DNA from: Phormidium willei BDU 130791
GTDB lineage: Bacteria > Cyanobacteriota > Cyanobacteriia > Cyanobacteriales > Geitlerinemataceae
Assembly (NCBI GenBank): GCA_001637315.1
Contig: LSZA01000032.1
Coordinates: 1 to 37,773, forward strand
Direction: 5' to 3'
Length of the DNA: 37,773 nt
Positions within the stretch are counted from its first letter, which is position 1. Each line of letters starts with the position of its first letter. Below the pieces are notes generated by a model. That model had not been told where the DNA came from. It saw only the letters and a program-made list of their open reading frames with translations, and made no database searches. The position numbers and the translations under genes were made by a program. Positions 23,057 through 31,686 of the stretch are shown here, in pieces.

Positions 23057-25384
23057 TCACAGTCGTTGCATCGGCTCATGTTTAGGATCAATGATTTTCT
23101 GACCGGCCCGGGCAAACTTCACCGCTAGGGAGAGTTTGGGGGCGTTGCCGAAGATCATCGAGACTTCCCCCATGCCAAAGTGGTCATGAACGATGCGATC
23201 GCCCACCTTCCAGTCTTGGGTCAGTTGCGCTCGATTGGAGGCGGCGTACCCCTTACCCTTGGCGGCGACGCGGTTTCGCGGCTGGGTATTCCCTTTAATG
23301 AACTCGCGGGGGAGTTCCCCTAAAAACTGAGATGGGGCGGCGGTTTGAACTTGTCCCCAGAGACGACGACTGAGGGCGTGGGAGAGAAACAGTTGTTCTT
23401 GGGCGCGGGTAATCCCCACATAACAGAGTCGCCGTTCTTCTTCGAGGGCACGGGGATCTTGTTGGCTGCGATAGTTGGGAAAAAGTCCGTCTTCCATCCC
23501 CACCACAAACACGACGGGAAATTCTAACCCCTTCGCTGAATGCAAGGTCATGAGAGATACGGCACTATCGTCGTCATCGAGGTTATCTAAGTCTGAGGCG
23601 AGGGACGCACTGGCGAGAAAGCCGCTGAGGGAGGTATCTTCGCTCTCCTCGCCATATTGAACCAGGGCGTTGTAGAGTTCTTCGACGTTCTGACGGCGGT
23701 TTTCGGCTTCCTCGGTTCCTTCTTGTTTGAGGGCTTCGATATAGCCGGATTCCTCGATGACGGCGGTAAAGATCTCGGTGGCCTCTGTGTTCTCGACGAC
23801 GGCTTGTTGGCCTTGGATGAGTTCGACAAATTCAAGGATACGCTTGGCCCGAGAACCGGCGACGGTGCGAATGGAGGTTTCGTCGCTAATGATGTCCCAG
23901 AAGGGAACATTGAGTTGTTGGGCGACACTGTCGATTTTGCCGAGGGTGGTTTTGCCGATGCCCCGTTTGGGGACGTTAATCACCCGTTTGAGACTGACGC
24001 TATCAGCGGGGTTGACAATAACGCGCAAGTATGCTAGTACGTCTTTAATTTCGCGGCGATCGTAAAAGCGCAGTCCGCCGATGACCTGATAGGGGATGTT
24101 GCGTTGCACCAGTAATTCTTCAAAACTGCGGGATTGGGCGTTGGTGCGGTAGAGGATAGCGAAATCGCCCCAGTTGAGTTCAGGGTTTTCTCGCATCAGG
24201 GCGGTCATTTGTGAGGCGACAAAGTCGGCTTCTTCCCGTTCGTCGTCGGCCCGATAGATACAAATTGGCTCTCCCTCGCCTCGGGTGGGCCGTAGCACTT
24301 TCTCGATGCGCTCGGTGTTGCGTTCAATGAGGAAGTTAGCCACCTCTAGGATGGTTTGAGTCGAGCGATAGTTCTCTTCGAGTTTGACCATGGTTTGGGT
24401 CAAGTCGTCGTCTAAGCCGTCGCCAAAATCCTGCTGAAAGTCTAGGAGAATGGTGAAGTCGGCCATGCGAAAACTATAGATGGATTGGTCAACATCGCCG
24501 ACGACAAAGACGGAACGTTTGGGCCAATTGTCGAAGTCTCGGGGGTTTTGGCCGTTGGTGGCCAACAGGCGAATCAGGTTGTATTGGGTGCGGTTGGTGT
24601 CTTGATATTCGTCAACGAGGATATGGCGGAATTTGTCATGCCAGTATTGCAAGACATCGGGGTTCTGTTGGAAGAGTTCGACGGGAACGCGGATGAGATC
24701 GTCGAAGTCGAGGGCGTTGTTGGCGGCTAGTCGGTCTTGGTAGGCGCGGTAAACTTCGGCGATGGTACGGCCGCGATAGTTGGCGTCGTTGCGTTCGACG
24801 TCGGCGGGGGACCAGCCTTTATTTTTGGCGTTGCTGATGGCGTAGCGGACGGTTTTAGGGTTGAATTTGCGATCGTCGAGGTTGAGTTGGTTGACGACGA
24901 TATCTTTGACGAGGGCGTGAACGTCGGATTCGTCGAAGATGGTAAAGGACCGGGTCCATTGTCGGCCGTTTTCGTCTCGGTATTTGTTGATGTCGAAGCG
25001 GAGGATTTTGCCGCAGAGGCTATGGAAGGTTCCAATCCAGAGGGGTTTGATGTAGGTGCGCCAAACGCGCGATCGCAGTTGGGTTTGTTCGGCTAAATCT
25101 AGGGCTTCGAGGGGTTTTTGATGGGTTTGGGCGGCTAGGTTTTGGGCAAAGAGGGTTTCAACCCGCGCTTTCATTTCTTTGGCGGCTTTGTTGGTGAAGG
25201 TGACGGCCAAAATCTGTTCTGGGTCAACCCGATGCTTCACAATCAGGTTGGCGACGCGGTAGGTGAGGGCGCGAGTTTTGCCTGAACCGGCGCCGGCTAC
25301 GACGAGAAGCGGCCCTTGGTGGTGTTGGACGGCGGTGCGTTGGGAGGGGTTGAGTTGACGGAGAAAGTCAGAGGTGGCAGTCAT
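23057..25384 (-). CDS. pcrA: ATP-dependent DNA helicase of the UvrD/PcrA/Rep family
   Basis: The 775-aa superfamily-1A 3'-5' helicase acts in nucleotide excision repair, replication restart and removal of transcription or recombination blocks. Motifs in order: Q motif LNPSQRTAVQ, Walker A GAGSGKT (31-37), Ia TFTNKAAKEM, Walker B LVDEYQDTN, III GDVDQSIYSFR, IV LEENYRST, V MTLHSAKGLEFPVVF and VI RLCYVGITRAQEQL. The C-terminus (about 725-775) is a Tudor-like PcrA domain, WKVGDRIVHDHFGMGEV. Length and domains match cyanobacterial PcrA; an intact 2B insertion is present. It lies 75 bp downstream of the Anbu gene on the same strand and may be co-transcribed with it. Confidence 0.95.
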   Translation of the reverse strand: MTATSDFLRQLNPSQRTAVQHHQGPLLVVAGAGSGKTRALTYRVANLIVKHRVDPEQILAVTFTNKAAKEMKARVETLFAQNLAAQTHQKPLEALDLAEQTQLRSRVWRTYIKPLWIGTFHSLCGKILRFDINKYRDENGRQWTRSFTIFDESDVHALVKDIVVNQLNLDDRKFNPKTVRYAISNAKNKGWSPADVERNDANYRGRTIAEVYRAYQDRLAANNALDFDDLIRVPVELFQQNPDVLQYWHDKFRHILVDEYQDTNRTQYNLIRLLATNGQNPRDFDNWPKRSVFVVGDVDQSIYSFRMADFTILLDFQQDFGDGLDDDLTQTMVKLEENYRSTQTILEVANFLIERNTERIEKVLRPTRGEGEPICIYRADDEREEADFVASQMTALMRENPELNWGDFAILYRTNAQSRSFEELLVQRNIPYQVIGGLRFYDRREIKDVLAYLRVIVNPADSVSLKRVINVPKRGIGKTTLGKIDSVAQQLNVPFWDIISDETSIRTVAGSRAKRILEFVELIQGQQAVVENTEATEIFTAVIEESGYIEALKQEGTEEAENRRQNVEELYNALVQYGEESEDTSLSGFLASASLASDLDNLDDDDSAVSLMTLHSAKGLEFPVVFVVGMEDGLFPNYRSQQDPRALEEERRLCYVGITRAQEQLFLSHALSRRLWGQVQTAAPSQFLGELPREFIKGNTQPRNRVAAKGKGYAASNRAQLTQDWKVGDRIVHDHFGMGEVSMIFGNAPKLSLAVKFARAGQKIIDPKHEPMQRL

Positions 25385-25459
25385 GATGGAGAAGAGGGAG
25401 GGGTGTCATAGGCGAAGGGACGGGGAGACGGGGGCCGTCGAGGACTCAAGTCAGTCAAT

Positions 25460-26227
25460 TTAGTCAATTAACACTTCTTGTTTGTTGGCGCCCACGTCAT
25501 CTTGCCATTCGATGTCGGGCATCTCTTCAAAGGTTTTGCGGACGGATTCTTCCCAATAGCGGCGAATGGTGGCTAGATAGGGACTTCCGAGTCGTAGTCG
25601 CAGGCGGTGATGAATCTCGAAGCTCTCCCGTTGATACATGAGAACGTTGAGGGGAGGACCAACGGAAATGTTGGATTTCATGGTCGAGTCGATGGAGAGG
25701 ACGGCGGCTTTGACGGCCAGGTCGAGGGGGGTATCGTAGTGGAGGACGCGATCGAGGATGGGTTTGCCGTATTTGGTTTCGCCGATTTGTAGGAAGGGGG
25801 TTTCGGGGGTGGCTTGGATGAAGTTCCCTTGGGAGTAGATGAGGAACAGTTGCGGGTCTTCTCCTTGGATTTGCCCGCCGACGAGGATATTACATTGGAA
25901 GTCGATTTTATCTCGTTCGAGCCAGGGGCGATCAATCTCTTGGATGTCTCGTAGGGTGTTGCCGATGTAGCGGGCGACGTCGTAGAAGTTGGGCAGGGTG
26001 TAGAGGTTACGGGCTTTGTTTTGTTTGATGTCCTGTCGCAGATGGTTCATGACGGCTTGGGTCACCGAGAGACTGCCGCTGGTACAGAGGACGATGGTGC
26101 GATCGCCGGGGACGCAAAAGTCAAAGAGTTTCTGATAGGTAGAAATATAATCGACTCCGGCATTGGTGCGAGAGTCGGCGCCAAAAATAAGTCCGTCGCG
26201 GTTGATAATCCCTAAGCAGTAGGTCAT
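25460..26227 (-). CDS. Anbu, bacterial proteasome-homologue peptidase (COG3484)
   Basis: The 255-aa protein is the Ntn-hydrolase called Anbu (ancestral beta subunit), a self-assembling relative of the 20S proteasome and HslV. The N-terminus MTYCLGII would expose catalytic Thr2 after Met removal. The family signature GADSRTNAGVDYISTYQKL carries the conserved Asp18 and Lys33. Further blocks (IVLCTSGSLSVTQAVMNHL, NILVGGQIQGEDPQLFLIYSQGN, VKAAVLSIDSTMKSNISVGPP) are typical. Peptidase activity of this family is weak or unproven. In many bacteria Anbu lies with transglutaminase-like and alpha-E/ATP-grasp genes; none is present here. The next gene downstream is pcrA. Cytosolic, no signal peptide. 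Confidence 0.92.
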   Translation of the reverse strand: MTYCLGIINRDGLIFGADSRTNAGVDYISTYQKLFDFCVPGDRTIVLCTSGSLSVTQAVMNHLRQDIKQNKARNLYTLPNFYDVARYIGNTLRDIQEIDRPWLERDKIDFQCNILVGGQIQGEDPQLFLIYSQGNFIQATPETPFLQIGETKYGKPILDRVLHYDTPLDLAVKAAVLSIDSTMKSNISVGPPLNVLMYQRESFEIHHRLRLRLGSPYLATIRRYWEESVRKTFEEMPDIEWQDDVGANKQEVLID

Positions 26228-26598
26228 AGATGGGTTGGGTTGTTTAAAAAAGTCGATATTAGCTGGCCAGTCTGGGGTTGTCTAGCCTTTATGTTACCGC
26301 TGTGGGAGCCAGGCTGAGGGCGATCGCGTCGGAATGACGGGGCGCTGACGGCCGCCTCAAACCTGAGTCGGACGTCAATTCTGAGAATGTTGGGGGCGAT
26401 TGGACAGGAAGGACTCAATGGGTTAAGGCAAACGAATTAGGCTCTATGCCCCACGCTATAGGTATTTTGGGCGATTTTCCCGAAAATAGGTTGCGCCCGG
26501 ATTCGGTGATGGACTTAATCTATGTCATAATAATTAACAGATTTTTAAGACTTGGCTGATTCACGTTAGCTGATAAAACCCCTTGCAAGTGCGAAGTC
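26228..26598. other. Intergenic region between Anbu and rubA, divergent promoters
   Basis: These 371 bp separate the divergent Anbu and rubA genes. No reading frame looks coding. The rubA-proximal part is AT-rich and holds an extended -10 candidate (26523-26531); the Anbu-proximal part is GC-rich with a HIP1-like GCGATCGCG at about 26320. Confidence 0.5.
26523..26531 (+). promoter_or_regulatory. Possible extended -10 promoter of rubA
   Basis: TG-T-CATAAT (TG at 26523-26524, hexamer 26526-26531) lies about 68 bp before the rubA ATG, in AT-rich DNA. No good -35 hexamer is at the standard distance. Confidence 0.35.
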
Positions 26599-26988
26599 AT
26601 GGATACTCAAGAGTCCAACGAGCTGCAACCTGAACAGGAACCGCAACGCGAGCAAACGGAGCAACAAGCGTCTCCTCCCGAGCGCGATCGCTATGAATGT
26701 CTCGCTTGCGGTTATGTATATGAGCCGCAACTCGGCGATGATAACGGTAATGTGCCGGCCGGAACACCGTTTGCGGAGGTTCCCGATCGCTGGCGCTGTC
26801 CCGTGTGTGGTGCGCGTAAACAATCGTTTGCCAATGTTGGTCCCAAAGGCACAGCATCAGGTTTTAAGGAGAACTTTTCCTATGGTTTGGGGGTCAATAC
26901 GCTGACCCCCACGCAAAAAACCTTATTAATTTTTGGTGGCTTAGGGTTAGGGGTTTTGTTTATGTTGAGTCTCTACGGCCTCGGTTAA
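26599..26988 (+). CDS. rubA: Membrane-anchored rubredoxin RubA, photosystem assembly factor
   Basis: RubA is a thylakoid-bound rubredoxin needed for photosystem assembly in oxygenic phototrophs. The 129-aa protein has a polar Gln/Glu-rich N-terminus (1-30), a rubredoxin domain with iron ligands Cys34 and Cys37 (CLACGYVYEP) and Cys67 and Cys70 (CPVCGA), then a linker and a single C-terminal transmembrane helix (about 107-126, LLIFGGLGLGVLFMLSLYG). It heads the rubA-ycf48-psbEFLJ cluster conserved across cyanobacteria, which supports the assignment. The N-terminal extension is a little longer than usual. Confidence 0.96.
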   Translation: MDTQESNELQPEQEPQREQTEQQASPPERDRYECLACGYVYEPQLGDDNGNVPAGTPFAEVPDRWRCPVCGARKQSFANVGPKGTASGFKENFSYGLGVNTLTPTQKTLLIFGGLGLGVLFMLSLYGLG

Positions 26989-27000
26989 GCCTAGGGTAAA

Positions 27001-27028
27001 TTGCCCATGAGTCATTGCCCATGAGTAC
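27001..27028 (+). repeat. 14-bp tandem duplication between rubA and ycf48
   Basis: TTGCCCATGAGT occurs at 27001-27012 and 27015-27026, a 14-bp period. It fills most of the short gap before ycf48. Confidence 0.75.
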
Positions 27029-27057
27029 TTGTGATTATTGAAAGAACTGCGACGACG

Positions 27058-28062
27058 ATGAATGCTATGCTGCACCGTTTGAAATCAATCGCGATGGTGA
27101 TCGCGGTGGTCTTTTTGCTGGCAGGCTGTAAGTACACCCCCTCTTTAGAGGTTAACCCCTGGGTGGTGGAATCTTTACCCACCGAAGCGACCTTTGCTGA
27201 TGTGGCCTTTACGGATGATTTGTCCCGAGGCTGGCTGGTGGGGAACAAAGGAAGCCTGTTTGAAACGACGGACCAGGGCCAAACTTGGACGGCTCGTTCT
27301 CTGGATTTGGGTGGCGAGTCAGTCACCTTTGATTCGGTTAGTTTTTATGGGAATGAGGGGTGGATTGTTGGGGAACCGGCCATTTTACTCCATACGACTG
27401 ATGGGGGCGATCGCTGGGAACGAGTCCCGTTAAGTGATAAGCTGCCCGGAAGTCCCCGTACCATTGTGGCCACGGGTCCCCATTCGGCGGAGATGACCAC
27501 CAATGTTGGCGCGATTTATCGCACTACCAATGATGCGCAAAACTGGAAAGGATTGGTCGAAGAAGCCTTGGGGGTCTTTCGCAATATTTCCCGTTCGGCC
27601 GATGGAAGTTATGTGGCGGTGTCGTCGCGCGGTAACTTCTATTCGGTCTGGGATAATGAAAACCAAAGCTGGCAACCGTTTAACCGTCACAGTGCGAGAC
27701 GATTGCAAAATATGGGGTTCACCCCCGACGGTAATCTTTGGGTGTTAGGTCGCGGTGGAATGCTTCAGTTCGGGGATGCTCAAGATCCCGAAGCCTGGGA
27801 AGAGCCTCAGTATCCTGAGTTGTCTACGAGTTGGGGACTGTTGGATTTGGCCTATCAAACCCCCAATGAGGTTTGGCTCGTCGGTGGAAGTGCCAACTTG
27901 CTCTATAGTAACGATGGGGGTGAAACCTGGCTCAAAGATCGTCAGGTGGAAAAGGTTCCCTCGAATTTCAACCGGGTGAAGTTTATTCAACCGGATCTCG
28001 GATTCGTTCTGGGACAACGAGGAACGTTGCTTCGCTATCACCCCAGCCAAGACCTAACATGA
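27058..28062 (+). CDS. ycf48: Photosystem II assembly factor Ycf48 (HCF136 homologue)
   Basis: Ycf48 is a lumenal seven-bladed beta-propeller that binds precursor D1 and helps form the PSII reaction centre. The protein has a lipoprotein signal ending in LLAGC (Cys24 with this start), the conserved start of the mature part PSLEVNPWVVE, and repeated propeller motifs: DQGQTWTAR, NEGWIVGEPAILLHTTDGGDRWERV, PNEVWLVGGSANLLYSNDGGETW, LGFVLGQRGTLLRY. ATG 27058 is preferred because it gives a 334-aa protein with a compact lipoprotein signal; ATG 27067 and GTG 27031 are alternatives. It follows rubA by 69 bp and precedes psbE by 115 bp. Confidence 0.95.
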   Translation: MNAMLHRLKSIAMVIAVVFLLAGCKYTPSLEVNPWVVESLPTEATFADVAFTDDLSRGWLVGNKGSLFETTDQGQTWTARSLDLGGESVTFDSVSFYGNEGWIVGEPAILLHTTDGGDRWERVPLSDKLPGSPRTIVATGPHSAEMTTNVGAIYRTTNDAQNWKGLVEEALGVFRNISRSADGSYVAVSSRGNFYSVWDNENQSWQPFNRHSARRLQNMGFTPDGNLWVLGRGGMLQFGDAQDPEAWEEPQYPELSTSWGLLDLAYQTPNEVWLVGGSANLLYSNDGGETWLKDRQVEKVPSNFNRVKFIQPDLGFVLGQRGTLLRYHPSQDLT

Positions 28063-28104
28063 TCCCGATGTGCAACCGTTCTCATGATTGTTGGGTGCGG
28101 TTGC

Positions 28105-28133
28105 TTGTCGGTGTATCGTTGTTTTTGTATCAT
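28105..28133 (+). promoter_or_regulatory. Candidate promoter of the psbEFLJ operon
   Basis: TTGTCG (28105-28110) and TATCAT (28128-28133) are separated by exactly 17 bp. Transcription would start near 28140, leaving a leader of about 38 nt with GAGGAGG before the psbE ATG. Confidence 0.5.
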
Positions 28134-28177
28134 AGATCGTAGATTTTAACACTGTCGAGAGGAGGATTTTAACAAAC

Positions 28178-28423
28178 ATGGCAGGCACAACTGGAGAACG
28201 TCCGTTTTCAGATATTATTACCAGCGTCCGCTATTGGCTGATTCATGCGGTCACCATCCCGATGCTGTTTATTGCGGGTTGGTTTTTTGTGAGTACGGGT
28301 TTGGCGTATGATGCGTTCGGAACGCCTCGTCCCGATGAGTACTACACGAAACAACGTCTGGAATTGCCGATCGTCTCAGATCGCTTTGAAGGTCGTCAGC
28401 AAATTGAACAGTTTATCAAATAA
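28178..28423 (+). CDS. psbE: Cytochrome b559 alpha subunit (PsbE)
   Basis: PsbE is the 81-aa alpha subunit of the haem protein at the photosystem II core, forming the D2-cytochrome b559 assembly module. The haem-ligand His23 is in [10 protein letters not shown], followed by one transmembrane helix ([20 protein letters not shown]). The lumenal tail ([19 protein letters not shown]) is standard. The start has GAGGAGG 10 bp upstream. It is the first gene of psbE-F-L-J. Confidence 0.98.
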   Translation: MAGTTGERPFSDIITSVRYWLIHAVTIPMLFIAGWFFVSTGLAYDAFGTPRPDEYYTKQRLELPIVSDRFEGRQQIEQFIK

Positions 28424-28460
28424 CTGAGTTTCTGAGTTTTTTAATGAGAGGTTTTTAACC

Positions 28461-28595
28461 ATGACAAATCGTTCCCCGTCTGAACCTGTTACCTATCCCA
28501 TTTTTACAATTCGCTGGATTGCTGTTCATACTTTGGCAGTTCCTTCAGTGTTCTTTCTCGGTGCGATCGCCGCGATGCAGTTTATTCAACGTTAG
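28461..28595 (+). CDS. psbF: Cytochrome b559 beta subunit (PsbF)
   Basis: This 44-aa partner of PsbE supplies the second axial haem ligand, His23 in [10 protein letters not shown], in a single transmembrane helix ([18 protein letters not shown]). The start follows GAGAGGTTTTTAACC. It lies 37 bp after psbE and 9 bp before psbL. The length is exactly normal for the family. Confidence 0.97.
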   Translation: MTNRSPSEPVTYPIFTIRWIAVHTLAVPSVFFLGAIAAMQFIQR

Positions 28596-28604
28596 GATCT
28601 AACT

Positions 28605-28727
28605 ATGCCAACTCGTCAAAAGAACCCGAACCGCCAGCCGGTTGAACTCAACCGTACATCACTGTACTTAGGGTTACTACTAATTTTCGTGCTGGGTGTG
28701 CTGTTTTCGAGTTACTTCTTTAACTAG
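28605..28727 (+). CDS. psbL: Photosystem II protein L (PsbL)
   Basis: This 40-aa single-helix PSII subunit sits at the monomer-monomer interface and supports QA function. Conserved features are [17 protein letters not shown] and the C-terminal FSSYFFN. The start ATG at 28605 has only a weak ribosome site (GGATCT), so translation may be coupled to psbF 9 bp upstream. Confidence 0.97.
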   Translation: MPTRQKNPNRQPVELNRTSLYLGLLLIFVLGVLFSSYFFN

Positions 28728-28793
28728 ATCCCACCCTCGCCTCTAGTGGTTTCATTGCTCACGTCACATCACGTTAAACAGGAGAATTCGATT

Positions 28794-28913
28794 ATGTCTG
28801 GAGATGCAAGAATCCCCCTCTGGATCGTAGCTACGGTCGCGGGAATGGGTATTTTAGCCGTGGTAGGTCTCTTTTTCTACGGAGCCTATGTCGGCGTCGG
28901 CTCAGCGATGTAA
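28794..28913 (+). CDS. psbJ: Photosystem II protein J (PsbJ)
   Basis: This 39-aa single-helix PSII subunit is involved in plastoquinone exchange and assembly. The family motifs [14 protein letters not shown] and [13 protein letters not shown] are present. The start has AGGAGAA 8 bp upstream. It is the last gene of the psbEFLJ operon and is followed by two consecutive hairpins. Confidence 0.97.
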   Translation: MSGDARIPLWIVATVAGMGILAVVGLFFYGAYVGVGSAM

Positions 28914-28927
28914 GCTCAGCGAAGGGA

Positions 28928-28972
28928 GGCTGGGCTTGATTCAACGTCAAGTTGACCGATTCAAGCCCAGCC
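28928..28972 (+). other. Perfect 12-bp inverted repeat after psbJ
   Basis: GGCTGGGCTTGA (28928-28939) pairs perfectly with TCAAGCCCAGCC (28961-28972) around a 21-nt loop. It has no T-run of its own, so it is more likely an mRNA 3'-end stabiliser than a terminator. A true terminator follows. Confidence 0.7.
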
Positions 28973-28981
28973 AGTCTTGAC

Positions 28982-29015
28982 AAAAAGACCCTCTTATGGT
29001 AAGGGGGTCTTTTTT
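28982..29015 (+). terminator. Intrinsic terminator of the psbEFLJ operon
   Basis: AAAAAGACCC (28982-28991) pairs with GGGTCTTTTT (29005-29014), with CTTA/TAAG continuing inside, and is followed by T-rich sequence. The A-run on the 5' side means it could also end minus-strand transcripts of the adjacent hypothetical gene. Confidence 0.85.
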
Positions 29016-29062
29016 GTGGCGGTTTTTTGATGGCGGCCCGTTTAGGTCGGCGAGTGGCGATG

Positions 29063-30988
29063 CTAGGGGTCAGGTTTGCTGCTGAGGGGGAGGCTCGGGA
29101 GTCCGGGGGGAGAGACGCGACGGGCGATCGCCACCTTATAACTCTCGCGCTCGTAATCCATATCGACGGCGATCGCCTCAAATTGCAATTCCACGCCCCC
29201 TTGAGGGATGGTTAAACGAATCATGGATTCGACGAGATCATCATCGACGGGAAAGAAGTCCGTCAGCCAACGGGGACCATCGAGAAGAAGCTGATTTTGG
29301 CGATCGTGAATCCAGAGTTTCACATAGACTCGCTGCGGCGTCTGCTTCAGTCGCACCCGAATCAAGGCTGGACGACCCACGGCCAGGGTATGGGTGGGAA
29401 CAATCAACTCGGGGGTGGGAACCGGCTGCTCTGGAGGCGGCGTCGCGGCCAATTTCGCCACCGAGGGGGGCGGTTCTGCGGGATCCTCATCAACGACCAC
29501 CTCCGAGGCTTCCTCCAGGGCCGATTCAAAATCATCGCCGAGGCTGAAGGGATTGCTGTCATTGGCCTGTTGCGCCCGGGCGTTGAGCCAGTCCGAGAGG
29601 TCATCGTTGTGGGCGATATCGTTGAGCCGCGAACTGAAGCGACTCGGGGCGAATCCTCCATCGAGACTGGGGGCGATCGCTGACTCGGGCGGTGAGGCCA
29701 AATCCCTCTCCTCCTCTGGGGTGAAGCGAGACGTTACCTCAGGTGTTTCATGGGTCTGATTTGCCGCATCTGGGGACGGTTCAGGGACGAGGGGAGCGGG
29801 ACTCAGGGGCGTTTGCTCAGGAAGGTCCGGGAAACTCGGGTCAGGACTCGAGGAGGAACTCGGCTGTTGCAACTCGCCAAAGGGATTCTCTAGGGGTTGC
29901 GGTAAGGGTTTCCCAAAACTGGGCAGATCGAGAGGTTTCTTCCCGGAGGATGGCCCCAGATTCAGACGAGGGGGAAGAGCCTGTTGCCGATTGGGATGGT
30001 TGTCACGGGCCGCCGGGAGGCTGTCGGAACTTTGGGGGTTGAGGGGACGAGCATTGGGACGAGACCTGGGACGAGACTGAGGCTGCGATCGCTCAATTAG
30101 GGAGCGATCGATCTGGCCATCGGCTAACTCATTCAAAAGCGTCTCTAAACCCGCTGTCACCACAAAAGACTGTTTGGCTAAGACGGTCGGAACCGCATCA
30201 CAGAGAACCACCTCTCCCAAAATGAGACGGCTTTGACAAGAGTCGGGAATCGTCACCGGATAGGAAAACTCAAGCGGGGCCGCTTGACGGGGTAACAGCC
30301 GTTGTAGGGCGGCGACCACGTGCAAACTTTGGGGTTCTCGTAAGCGAATCCGCAGGTGCAACCCGGATAATCTCCCAGAGTTACCCGAGGGACAGTCGAC
30401 TCGTCCCGATAAGACTAACGGTTCTCGGTCTGGGAGACGATAGTTGTCTTGAGCGAGTTGTAACCGTAAATCCAGGTCTTGGCGATCGCCAATTTGTGGT
30501 TCCTCAGTCGGTTCCTCAGTCGGTTCCTCAGTCGGTTCCTCAGTCGGGGAGGGGTCGTTAGCCATTGGGGCGACGGGAGGCTGAGGCGGTTCCGTCACCG
30601 GGGAGGCGGATGGGGGAGAGTCGGGGCGATCGACCGCCGGCGCCTCAACCCGTAGCCGAACCTGTCCTTGAGGGGGATCATCGGGGCGATCGCGTCTCAG
30701 GGCCGCCATCGAACAGGAGAGTGACCACAGGCCAGCACTCAAATCCGTCGCCGGAAGGACTAAAATCGTGCCATCTTCATCGGTTTGACGGGTGGTGCGA
30801 TAAAACTGTCCCGTTCCCCCGGCTTCAGACTGGGGTTCATAACGAACACAGACCTCCGTCACCGCATCTGTGACTGAGGTACGCGCCACGACTCGATAGC
30901 GTCCTGGGGTGAGGCGGGTTTGCCCCTCCCCGAGAGGAAGCCAAACGCGATCGCCCTCTCGTTGAATTAGAAAGTCCCACTGTTCCAT
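29063..30988 (-). CDS. Proline-rich hypothetical protein with terminal beta-sandwich-like domains
   Basis: This roughly 641-aa protein has no recognised family. The N-terminal 1-110 looks beta-rich (YRVVARTSVTDAVTEVCVRY). A Pro/Glu linker with four EEPT repeats follows. A second beta-rich domain (about 170-290, LQLAQDNYRLPDREPLVLSGRVD) precedes a long low-complexity segment rich in Pro, Ser and acidic residues (about 300-530). The C-terminal domain (about 535-630, PALIRVRLKQTPQRVYVKLWIHDRQ) looks like an Ig-type fold. No signal peptide or transmembrane helix is visible. The second ATG (30988) is favoured since GGGAGG is 6 bp from it but only 3 bp from ATG 30991. Similar proteins appear restricted to cyanobacteria (impression only); function unknown. 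Confidence 0.72.
   Translation of the reverse strand: MEQWDFLIQREGDRVWLPLGEGQTRLTPGRYRVVARTSVTDAVTEVCVRYEPQSEAGGTGQFYRTTRQTDEDGTILVLPATDLSAGLWSLSCSMAALRRDRPDDPPQGQVRLRVEAPAVDRPDSPPSASPVTEPPQPPVAPMANDPSPTEEPTEEPTEEPTEEPQIGDRQDLDLRLQLAQDNYRLPDREPLVLSGRVDCPSGNSGRLSGLHLRIRLREPQSLHVVAALQRLLPRQAAPLEFSYPVTIPDSCQSRLILGEVVLCDAVPTVLAKQSFVVTAGLETLLNELADGQIDRSLIERSQPQSRPRSRPNARPLNPQSSDSLPAARDNHPNRQQALPPRLNLGPSSGKKPLDLPSFGKPLPQPLENPFGELQQPSSSSSPDPSFPDLPEQTPLSPAPLVPEPSPDAANQTHETPEVTSRFTPEEERDLASPPESAIAPSLDGGFAPSRFSSRLNDIAHNDDLSDWLNARAQQANDSNPFSLGDDFESALEEASEVVVDEDPAEPPPSVAKLAATPPPEQPVPTPELIVPTHTLAVGRPALIRVRLKQTPQRVYVKLWIHDRQNQLLLDGPRWLTDFFPVDDDLVESMIRLTIPQGGVELQFEAIAVDMDYERESYKVAIARRVSPPGLPSLPLSSKPDP
30498..30545 (-). 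repeat. Four exact 12-bp tandem repeats encoding EEPT units
   Basis: GGTTCCTCAGTC repeats four times (30498-30545), in frame with the hypothetical gene, giving PTEEPTEEPTEEPTEE. Complete identity of the copies suggests recent or ongoing slippage. Confidence 0.9.
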
Positions 30989-31072
30989 CATCTACCTCCC
31001 GCTCACAGACTGACTCAAATCTTAACCGCTAATTCTTGACGCGCTAATTCTCGAGGTCACTCAACACAACTT

Positions 31073-31417
31073 TCAAGACTTCTCCACCCCGTCAGTCGTG
31101 TTTAGGGTATCTTGATTCAGAGGATTATGCCATCGTCGCCAAATCCAAGCGGCGGCTAAACACACGGTGCAGTTACCCAGCACGGTCATAGAGGCTTGAA
31201 GAGTTACCAGCCATTCTAACCGTTGGGCGTTGTCAAAAAAGTGCCAGGTACAGGCGCACATTGCCCCAACCAGGGCCGGCAGCATGGCCACGGCTAACCC
31301 TTTCCAAGCGGGATTCTTGAGACGTTCACCATAGCGCCAGACTAGCCAAATGGCGGCAATCCATTCGATGACGCTAGAGACATGAACCATCCAAGTGGGA
31401 AGAGAAAGGGCGTGCAT
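31073..31417 (-). CDS. DUF2499 domain membrane protein
   Basis: The 114-aa protein is a conserved cyanobacterial and plastid-type membrane protein of unknown function. The family pattern begins with MHALSLPTWMVHVSSVIEW, followed by WRYGERLKNPAWKGLAVAMLP, CACTWHFFDN and LVTLQASMTVLGNCTV. About three hydrophobic segments are visible. ATG 31417 is chosen since it matches the family start; an upstream TTG (31435) would only add MPSTCP. It is followed by the proline-rich hypothetical gene on the same strand. Confidence 0.87.
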   Translation of the reverse strand: MHALSLPTWMVHVSSVIEWIAAIWLVWRYGERLKNPAWKGLAVAMLPALVGAMCACTWHFFDNAQRLEWLVTLQASMTVLGNCTVCLAAAWIWRRWHNPLNQDTLNTTDGVEKS

Positions 31418-31686
31418 AGGGCAAGTTGAGGGCAAGTTAAATCTTGCTTAGTTTAAAACAAAGTTAAGCCGCCTCCAAGCTGCTGTTACAACTGTTTTCA
31501 TCGGTCTGTTTTAGGGGGGGGTTTTGATGCGCTGTTTTTGAGCGGCTGTTCTCGGGAGCGTTCCTGGACTGGTGTTGATTTGGCTGGGTCTGTGCCAACG
31601 GCGGGAGAGTTTGTTGTAGGCTAAGGGAGGCAAGGCGTTGACCCTAAAGCATCTTGGAGGATCAAGCCGTCTCTACGAGTAAAAAC

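Noticed and set aside
29297..29683. Plus-strand frames opposite the proline-rich hypothetical gene (also 29394-29759, 29743-30042)
   Set aside because: They are antisense to a longer frame with a good ribosome site and ordered domains; their composition is low-complexity.
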